In this document: one piece after another, positions 1-6,121 of the stretch
How positions within the stretch are numbered: the stretch's first letter is position 1
Layout: the number at the start of each line of letters is the position of its first letter
Source of the DNA: Eubacterium sp.
GTDB taxonomy: Bacteria > Bacillota_A > Clostridia > Peptostreptococcales > Anaerovoracaceae
Length of the DNA stretch: 11,846 nt
Direction: 5' to 3'
Assembly (NCBI GenBank): GCA_017425345.1
Contig: JAFOML010000031.1
Coordinates: 1 to 11,846, forward strand
Program-made: the position numbers and the translations under genes
The notes under the pieces: model-generated
The model's database searches: none
Told to the model about the DNA's origin: nothing
The model's input: only the letters and a program-made list of their open reading frames with translations

Positions 1-1
1 C

Positions 2-976
2 ACCGAGACCGGTGCCGGCCAGTGGGGCACTGCCCTCTCCATGGCCTGCGCTTATCTGGGTCTGGACTGCGAAGTTTTCATGGTCAAGGTCTCTTATGAG
101 CAGAAGCCGTTCCGGCGCGAAGTCATGCGCACCTACGGCGCATCGGTCACCCCTTCCCCATCGATGACGACGGAGATCGGAAGAAAGATCAACGCGGAGC
201 ATCCCGGCACCACCGGTTCGCTCGGCTGCGCAATCTCCGAAGCCGTGGAAGCGGCCACCGGAAAAGAGGGCTATCGCTACGTGCTCGGAAGCGTCCTGAA
301 CCAGGTCGTCCTGCATCAGTCGATCATCGGACTTGAGACCAAGGCTGCGCTCGAGAAATACGGAATCGAACCGGACATCATCATCGGATGCGCCGGCGGC
401 GGATCCAATCTGGGCGGACTGGTCTCCCCGTTCGCGGGACAGATCCTCCGCGGAGAAAAAGATATGGAGATTCTGGCGATCGAACCGGCCTCCTGTCCGA
501 GTCTGACCCGCGGCAAGTACCGCTACGACTTCTGCGATACGGGCGCTGTCTGCCCGCTCGCCAAGATGTACACGCTCGGCAGCCAGTTCATGCCTTCCCC
601 GAACCACGCAGGCGGACTCCGCTACCACGGCATGAGCCCGATCATCTCCGAGCTCTACGATCAGGGGATCATCAAGGCACGCTCCTACGAGCAGACAGAG
701 GTCTTCGAGGCGGCAGAGCTGTTCGCACGCTGCGAAGGGATCCTCCCGGCTCCGGAATCCAGCCACGCGATCAAAGGCGCGCTGGATGAGGCGCTGAAGT
801 GTAAGGAAACCGGTGAGGAGAAGACCATCGTGTTCGGTCTCACCGGTACCGGATATTTCGACATGGTCGCCTACCAGCAGTACAACGACGGAGCGATGAC
901 GGATTATGTCCCGACGGACGAAGATCTGGCGGCAGGATTCGCAACAATCCCGCAGTTCCCAGGAAATGAACTCTAA
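2..976 (+). CDS. trpB: Tryptophan synthase beta chain, TrpB2 type (5' end outside window)
   Basis: This is a PLP-dependent enzyme that joins indole and serine to make tryptophan. The reading frame is open from base 2 with no start, so the gene enters from the left; the first ATG, at base 41, is internal because the residues before it already read ETGAGQWG, a family hallmark. Further on are GCAGGGSN (386-409), the glycine loop that holds the PLP phosphate, then TRGKYRYDF, HAGGLRYHG, PAPESSHA and GTGYFD, all in TrpB2 order. TrpB2 proteins are usually about 450 residues, so roughly 325 are present; the PLP lysine and the N-terminal substrate region lie outside the window. The wording of the motifs separates it from classical TrpB1, which works with TrpA. 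TrpB2 can occur without an adjacent trpA, but the upstream neighbour cannot be seen. The gene ends at TAA and is followed at once by a terminator facing the minus-strand operon. Confidence 0.93.
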   Translation, partial: TETGAGQWGTALSMACAYLGLDCEVFMVKVSYEQKPFRREVMRTYGASVTPSPSMTTEIGRKINAEHPGTTGSLGCAISEAVEAATGKEGYRYVLGSVLNQVVLHQSIIGLETKAALEKYGIEPDIIIGCAGGGSNLGGLVSPFAGQILRGEKDMEILAIEPASCPSLTRGKYRYDFCDTGAVCPLAKMYTLGSQFMPSPNHAGGLRYHGMSPIISELYDQGIIKARSYEQTEVFEAAELFARCEGILPAPESSHAIKGALDEALKCKETGEEKTIVFGLTGTGYFDMVAYQQYNDGAMTDYVPTDEDLAAGFATIPQFPGNEL

Positions 977-982
977 TCTCAT

Positions 983-1035
983 AAAAAAAGCAGGGCCGGA
1001 AATGCGTACAGCAGATCCGGTCCTGTTTTATTTTC
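983..1035. terminator. Bidirectional intrinsic terminator
   Basis: A 10-bp stem pairs CAGGGCCGGA (991-1000) with TCCGGTCCTG (1016-1025); one pair is G-U on the plus strand. The loop is 15 nt. A run of seven A precedes it (983-989) and a T-rich run follows it (1026-1034), so each strand has a hairpin followed by U residues. It lies between the trpB2 stop and the transporter stop in a 64-base convergent gap, so it probably ends both transcripts. Confidence 0.8.
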
Positions 1036-1040
1036 ATACT

Positions 1041-2411
1041 CTATTTTTTCCTTGCCAGTGAGAAGAACACACCGATCGTACACAGCACGATGAACACGTG
1101 GAAGCAGGTGTGCATCGTCCGGATCAGAAGGTCAGGTCCCGCAGCATCCAGTGACGATGTGCCCAGAAACAGCCCCACAATGATCGTCACGATCGACATG
1201 CTGGACGAGTGCCCGACATTCCGCATCGTCGCGAGGATCGAATTGGCGACACTGTAGTCTTTCTTTTCCACGCAGCTCATGATCGCGTTCGTGTTCGGCG
1301 AGGAGAACAGGCCGAATCCGATTCCCTCCAGCACTAGCGCGACGATCACATGCGCGATTCCGCTGTCTGCCTGCAGGAACGAGAGAACGATCAGGCCGCT
1401 CACACAGAACAGCATGCCGGCAGTTGCCAGCTTATACGGCGCGATTTTGTCAGACGCTCGTCCGGAAACCGGCGCAATGCAGGCCTGTACGACCGGCATA
1501 CATACCAGGATCAGACCGGCAGTCTGCGAGCTGTAGCCGAAAACGATCTGCAAAAAGATGCTGACGAGATACGTGATCGCAAATGTCGAGCCGTAATTGA
1601 GCAGCGCAGCGAAATTAGACAGTGTAAACACGAGGTCCTTGGTAAACATCGTGACACGGATGACCGGATCCTCTGCCCGGCTCTCCACGAAGAAGAAGAG
1701 AATCCCAAGCGCGATACCGATGACCAGAAATATCCATCCGAACCGGTTTGTCGTCAGACTCGTAAGCCCGTACAGGAAGGACGCGATCCCAAAGATAAAG
1801 AGAATGCTGCCTGCAGCATCGACTTTCAGTCCAGTGCCCTTCTGGTCGCGCGGCGCGCCCATCCAGGCAAACAGGAAGGAGCAGACCGCTATCGCGGTAC
1901 TGAACAGAAAGATCGAACGCCAGCCGAAATTCTGGTTCAGAAATCCTCCGAGAACCGGCCCGAGCGAAAGGCCTGTATAGACGGCAGCCGTTGAAATTCC
2001 AAGCACCTTTCCCCTTTGATTCCCCGGGAATACACTGATCAGAATGGCATTGTTCGTCGCAAAGATCATCGACCCGAAAATGCCCTGCAGCACGCGCAGG
2101 AATACCATAACCTTTATATTAGCAACCATCGAGATCGCCACATTTAAAAGGCCAAACACCGCGATTCCGATCAGCAGAATCCGGCGCCGGCCGGTCGCAT
2201 CCGCCAGTTTTCCCATCGGCACGCTGAAGGCTGCAACCGTCAGCGTATATGCGGTTACGATCCACCCTACCATGGCGCCGCTGACCGCAAATTCCGTCTC
2301 GATCGCCGGGATAGACAGATTGAGGGCGCTGCCCATGAAAGTCGTCACGAAGGATGTCACGACCGCCATACGCAGCGCCGCTTTTCTTTGTTTTTCCGTA
2401 TATTCTTCCAT
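1041..2411 (-). CDS. MFS transporter, DHA2-like (14 TM) drug/solute:H+ antiporter
   Basis: This is a membrane transporter of 456 residues, predicted to export a small molecule in exchange for protons. About 14 hydrophobic segments can be read (near 13-34, 48-66, 77-96, 101-122, 136-157, 164-184, 199-219, 226-243, 261-288, 296-317, 328-346, 353-371, 402-418 and 435-452). MFS motif A is GKLADATGRRR (67-77), motif B is RVLQG (106-110), and the antiporter motif C is GLSLGPVLGG (147-156). Motif C and 14 helices point to the DHA2 (EmrB/QacA) group. Its ATG shares one base with the stop of the upstream metA-aspartokinase gene (TAATG on the minus strand). There is only a weak purine stretch before it, so translation is probably coupled. 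It is the last gene of the operon and faces the bidirectional terminator. The substrate cannot be told from sequence: a drug, a metabolite or an amino acid are all possible. Confidence 0.88.
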   Translation of the reverse strand: MEEYTEKQRKAALRMAVVTSFVTTFMGSALNLSIPAIETEFAVSGAMVGWIVTAYTLTVAAFSVPMGKLADATGRRRILLIGIAVFGLLNVAISMVANIKVMVFLRVLQGIFGSMIFATNNAILISVFPGNQRGKVLGISTAAVYTGLSLGPVLGGFLNQNFGWRSIFLFSTAIAVCSFLFAWMGAPRDQKGTGLKVDAAGSILFIFGIASFLYGLTSLTTNRFGWIFLVIGIALGILFFFVESRAEDPVIRVTMFTKDLVFTLSNFAALLNYGSTFAITYLVSIFLQIVFGYSSQTAGLILVCMPVVQACIAPVSGRASDKIAPYKLATAGMLFCVSGLIVLSFLQADSGIAHVIVALVLEGIGFGLFSSPNTNAIMSCVEKKDYSVANSILATMRNVGHSSSMSIVTIIVGLFLGTSSLDAAGPDLLIRTMHTCFHVFIVLCTIGVFFSLARKK

Positions 2412-4666
2412 TACTTTCTCGTAAACTCCGCATAGATCGCGCGGATGCTGGCGCCATAGTCCTTCGCATCCACACTGATCGTCATACTGATGCCTTCCAC
2501 ACCATAGTCGATCATCTTGACATTGACCCCCTTGGCGGCGAGGCAGGACAGCAGTTTCGCGCCTACCGCGGGCGAACTTGTCATCTGCCGTCCAATGACC
2601 GCAATGACGGCCAGACCGCTGGTCACATTGACATGCGTCGCATCCACTGCATCCCGGAGCCTTGCGCTGACTTCCCGGATGCGGCCCTTCAGATCCCGCT
2701 CATCGACGATGAAGTTCAGCGAATCGATTCCGGAAAGGATATTCACGATCCCGATCCGGTTCTCCGCGAAGACGTGCATCAGATCCATTCTGGCCTGCGG
2801 ATCGTCGTTCAGCTTGTCCTTTTCGACTACGATGCTGGCATAGCCGGTCCCTCCGGAAATGCCCGAAATCCTAAGAACAGACTGATAGTACTCCGCGTTC
2901 TTGACGATCATCGTGCCGGCATCCTCCGGCTGATTCGTATTCCGGATGCTGATTGGAATACCCTTCCTGCGTACCGGGAAGACCACATCCTCATGCATAA
3001 CTTCCGCGCCCATGACGGACATTTCCCGAAGCTCTTTATACGTGATGACCGGAACCGTCAGCGGATTCTTCACGATGGACGGATCTGCCAGCAGCATGCC
3101 GCTGACATCGGTCCAGTTCTCATACATATCCGCCGTCGTTCCCGCTGCGATCAGGGCGCCGGTGATATCCGACCCGCCCCGCGGGAAAGTCACGATCCTG
3201 CCCTCCGGATCCGATCCGTAGAAGCCCGGGATCACGGCCGTCTTATGCTCTTTCAGCACACGGCCGATGCGGCGGTCGGTCTCCTTGTCGCGGAGCGTTC
3301 CATCCGCATCGAACAGAACGAGCGCGGACGCGTCTACAAAATCATAGCCCAGATACTCCGCCATCACCTTTGCCGACAGATATTCGCCGCGGCTCACAAG
3401 ATAGGACTTCCCTGCCCCGCCTGCCATATCGGCTGCGATCTGATCGATCTCCGCATCCAGATCAAACCGGATGCCCAGTCCGCGGATAATCTCGCGGAAC
3501 CTCGTGATCACCGGAAGCAGCGCATCCCGGAGTTCGTCCGATGACGCGGCTTTGATCAGATGATCCGTGATCTTGATATCGTCTTTATTCCGTTTTCCCG
3601 GCGCAGATACGACCACATACTTGCGTGTGGCATCCGCCCGGATCACTTCCGCCGCCTTCTTGAACTGCGCGGAATTGGCGAGTGAAGTACCGCCGAACTT
3701 GACCACCTTCAAATCCGCCTTCTGCGGCAGCACCGGCGTCAGGTCCTCCATCTCGATCCGTTCGATCTCATAAGGGGTCGACTGGTAGACAAAGTAGTTC
3801 AGCCAGTTTGAATACAAAAGATTCGCGCAGGAACGCCAGCGCACGATCGGCTGCTTCGTATCGTCATCGTCCGGGAAGTAGTTGTCCGGAACGTGCGGGT
3901 TGATGCCCGCCTTCTTATCCCGGGTGTACTCTTTCAGAAGCGTATCCCAGTCGTACTCGGAATGCCCCATCACGAAGATCTGACGGTCGTTCTCCGTCTT
4001 GATCGCAAAAATCCCGGCCTTATCCGAGCTCGCGATGATTTTCAGCTCCGGAATGCGCTCCACATCTTCCCGGTATACCGTCGTATTGCGGGAATGCGGC
4101 ACGTAGAACTCGTCGTCAAAGCCGCGGAACAGCATGCCGTTCTTGTAATCCAGATGGTGCAGGAACACGCCGGAAAGCTTGCACGGCAGCACGTGCTTCT
4201 GGATGCCGAAGTGGTAATACAGCGCCGCCTGCGCGCCCCAGCAGATGTGGAACGTGCTGTGCACGTGGCTCTTGCTCCACTCCATGATCTCACAGAGCTC
4301 GTCCCAGTATTCCACGTCCTCAAACTCCATCAGCTCCACCGGAGCGCCGGTGATGATCATGCCGTCGTAATAGTTCTCGCGGACCTCGTCAAAGGTCTTG
4401 TAGAACGCGATCATGTGCTCCTGCGATGTGTTTTTGGACTTATGGGAACTCGTCTGCAAAAGCTCCAGCTCGATCTGCAGTGGCGTGTTACCGAGCAGTC
4501 TCGTCAGCTGGGTCTCCGTGTCGATCTTCGTCGGCATCAGGTTCAACAGCAGAATATGCAGCGGACGGATGTCCTGCGTCATCGCGCGCGCATCCGTCAT
4601 CACGAACACGTTCTCACGTGTCAGCGTATCCACTGCAGGTAAATTATTCGGTACTTTAATCGGCAT
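2411..4666 (-). CDS. metA: Fusion: homoserine O-acyltransferase (MetA) - aspartate kinase
   Basis: One unbroken 751-residue frame holds two enzymes. Residues 1 to about 306 (3749-4666) are MetA, which acylates homoserine for methionine synthesis: catalytic Cys142 in FHICWGAQ, His235 and Glu237 in GHSEYDW, and the usual C-terminal NLLYSNWLNYFVYQ. Position 111 is Glu (TGAPVEL), the residue reported for acetyl-CoA-using MetA enzymes, whereas E. coli has Gly; acetyl transfer is therefore predicted. After a short linker (307-317), residues 318-751 (2414-3715) form aspartate kinase, which makes aspartyl phosphate: KFGGTS (323-328), SRGE (425-428), RGGSD (496-500), WTDVSG and ADP (518-529), then two ACT-like regulatory domains (about 598-665 and 682-750). 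Both halves are near full family length with motifs intact, so both may be active. Start: ATG with a strong SD. It sits 23 nt after the aminopeptidase gene and overlaps the transporter gene by one base. No riboswitch precedes it; feedback through the ACT domains is likely. Confidence 0.93.
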   Translation of the reverse strand: MPIKVPNNLPAVDTLTRENVFVMTDARAMTQDIRPLHILLLNLMPTKIDTETQLTRLLGNTPLQIELELLQTSSHKSKNTSQEHMIAFYKTFDEVRENYYDGMIITGAPVELMEFEDVEYWDELCEIMEWSKSHVHSTFHICWGAQAALYYHFGIQKHVLPCKLSGVFLHHLDYKNGMLFRGFDDEFYVPHSRNTTVYREDVERIPELKIIASSDKAGIFAIKTENDRQIFVMGHSEYDWDTLLKEYTRDKKAGINPHVPDNYFPDDDDTKQPIVRWRSCANLLYSNWLNYFVYQSTPYEIERIEMEDLTPVLPQKADLKVVKFGGTSLANSAQFKKAAEVIRADATRKYVVVSAPGKRNKDDIKITDHLIKAASSDELRDALLPVITRFREIIRGLGIRFDLDAEIDQIAADMAGGAGKSYLVSRGEYLSAKVMAEYLGYDFVDASALVLFDADGTLRDKETDRRIGRVLKEHKTAVIPGFYGSDPEGRIVTFPRGGSDITGALIAAGTTADMYENWTDVSGMLLADPSIVKNPLTVPVITYKELREMSVMGAEVMHEDVVFPVRRKGIPISIRNTNQPEDAGTMIVKNAEYYQSVLRISGISGGTGYASIVVEKDKLNDDPQARMDLMHVFAENRIGIVNILSGIDSLNFIVDERDLKGRIREVSARLRDAVDATHVNVTSGLAVIAVIGRQMTSSPAVGAKLLSCLAAKGVNVKMIDYGVEGISMTISVDAKDYGASIRAIYAEFTRK

Positions 4667-4674
4667 TCAGATTG

Positions 4675-4681
4675 CCTCCTT
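4675..4681 (-). promoter_or_regulatory. Ribosome binding site of the MetA-aspartokinase gene
   Basis: AAGGAGG on the minus strand lies 8 nt before the ATG at 4664-4666, an ideal spacing. It fixes the start of the fusion at the MetA N-terminus. No comparable site with a start codon was noticed at the aspartokinase junction (3716-3748), in line with one fused product. Confidence 0.85.
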
Positions 4682-4689
4682 CAGGTTGA

Positions 4690-6111
4690 TCAGTCGATTC
4701 TCCTCGCATTGCGCAGGAATGCGGCATAGCCGCGTTTTGTCTCGTAGACATCGGCTTTGCTCGTAGCCTCCCACGGCGCATGCATATTCAGCACTGCGAC
4801 ACCGCTGTCGATGACGTTCATGCCGTACAGCGCCAGAATGTACGCGATGGTCCCGCCGCCGCCCAGGTCGACGCGGCCGAGCTCGGAGAACTGGTAGTTG
4901 ACATCTTCCTTATCCAGGATATCCCGCAGATGGGCGATGTACTCCGCGTTCGCGTCATTCGAACCGGACTTGCCGCGGGCTCCCGTGAACTTATTGAACA
5001 CCATGCCGCCGCCCAGGGACGCCACGTTCTTCTTGTCGAAGCTCGAAGCATACGTCGGGTCGAAAGCACTGCTCACGTCCGAAGACAGCATCGTGCAGCG
5101 AGACAGGCAGCGCTTGAGTCTGAGCTCGCTGTACTCACCTGTCATCGCAAGAACCTCCGCGACCGTATTCTCAAAGAATTTTGATTCCATTCCGGTAGCG
5201 CCTACACTGCCAATCTCCTCCTTGTCCACGAGGATGCAGCATGCGGTGCGCTTCACTTCCGGCACCTCCAGCATCGCGCGGTAAGAAGCAAACGCGCAGA
5301 CGCGGTCATCCTGCCCGTAGGAAAGAACCATGCTGCGGTCCAGTCCTGCCTCACGGGCGCGGCCTGCCGGCACGACCTCCAGCTCAGCCGAGAGGAAATC
5401 CTCCTCTTCGATTCCATAATCCCTCTTCAGGATGTCGAGCACGCGGTTTCTGACCGGATCCTTCTCCGCCTTCGCCTCCTCGCCGTCATCCTTCTTCTCG
5501 ATCTTCAGCGGGCGGTTTCCGACGATGATATCCAGTGCCTCACCGGTGATGACCTCCGTCGCCTTTTTCTGCATCTGCTCCTGCGCAAGGTGGATCAGAA
5601 GATCCGACACGAAGAACACCGGATCTTCCGGACGCTCGCCGATATTGAACTTAACACGGGTGCCGTCTTTCCGTACGGCAACACCGTGGATCGCAAGCGG
5701 CAGAGCCACGTACTGGTATTTCTTGATGCCGCCGTAGTAGTGCGTATCCATGAGCGCGAACCCGCCATCCTCATACAGCGGATTCTGCTTGATGTCAAGA
5801 CGCGGTGAATCGATGTGCGCGCCGAGAATGTTCATGCCGTTATCGATCGGTTCTTCCCCGATGTTGAACATCACGATGGATTTATCCATGTTGATGCGAT
5901 ATACCTTGTCCCCGGGCTCAAGTCTGCGGCCGGAGTCGATCAGCGGTTCCAGATCCGTATATCCGGCTGCCTCGATTTCCCTGCAGATCACGTCCACACA
6001 CTCGCGTTCCGTCTTTCCTTCACTGAGAAAATCCATGTAGTCTGCGCAGAACGCATTGCATTCCGCGACCTGTTCTTCCGTATACTTTTCCCACGTATTC
6101 TTGCCTTCCAT
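4690..6111 (-). CDS. M18 family metalloaminopeptidase (aspartyl aminopeptidase-like)
   Basis: This is a 473-residue cytosolic zinc aminopeptidase of the M18 family. Members remove N-terminal residues, often Asp or Glu, from peptides. Visible metal and catalytic motifs are GAHIDSPR (His99, Asp101), YGQDDR (Asp268), DKEEIGS (Glu298/Glu299), SSDVSSAFDP (Asp345) and NMHAPWE (His444), in family order and spacing. No signal peptide is seen. Length and the MHAPWE ending resemble the longer clostridial type often named apeA rather than the shorter apeB type; this subtype call is tentative. A charged stretch near 203-235 is probably a surface insert. The start is supported by AGGAGG 4 nt upstream, which overlaps the stop codon of the GTPase-nuclease gene. 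The next gene, encoding an aspartokinase fusion, begins 23 nt downstream, so the aminopeptidase may supply free aspartate to that pathway; this link is inference. Confidence 0.92.
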   Translation of the reverse strand: MEGKNTWEKYTEEQVAECNAFCADYMDFLSEGKTERECVDVICREIEAAGYTDLEPLIDSGRRLEPGDKVYRINMDKSIVMFNIGEEPIDNGMNILGAHIDSPRLDIKQNPLYEDGGFALMDTHYYGGIKKYQYVALPLAIHGVAVRKDGTRVKFNIGERPEDPVFFVSDLLIHLAQEQMQKKATEVITGEALDIIVGNRPLKIEKKDDGEEAKAEKDPVRNRVLDILKRDYGIEEEDFLSAELEVVPAGRAREAGLDRSMVLSYGQDDRVCAFASYRAMLEVPEVKRTACCILVDKEEIGSVGATGMESKFFENTVAEVLAMTGEYSELRLKRCLSRCTMLSSDVSSAFDPTYASSFDKKNVASLGGGMVFNKFTGARGKSGSNDANAEYIAHLRDILDKEDVNYQFSELGRVDLGGGGTIAYILALYGMNVIDSGVAVLNMHAPWEATSKADVYETKRGYAAFLRNARRID

Positions 6112-6115
6112 AATG

Positions 6116-6121
6116 CCTCCT
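6116..6121 (-). promoter_or_regulatory. Ribosome binding site of the M18 aminopeptidase, overlapping upstream stop
   Basis: AGGAGG on the minus strand shares bases with the TAG stop (6120-6122) of the GTPase-nuclease gene and lies 4 nt before the ATG at 6109-6111. The spacing is short, and the overlap suggests that ribosomes finishing the first gene affect initiation of the second. Confidence 0.7.

Noticed and set aside
2354..3544. Open frame of 396 codons on the plus strand opposite the MetA-aspartokinase gene
   Set aside because: It lies wholly or nearly so over a gene with clear catalytic motifs; its translation is Arg/His/Asp-rich without any family resemblance, a usual by-product of GC-rich codons.
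3893..4642. Open frame of 249 codons on the plus strand opposite the MetA domain
   Set aside because: Shadow of the MetA coding strand, His/Leu/Arg-rich with no motif.
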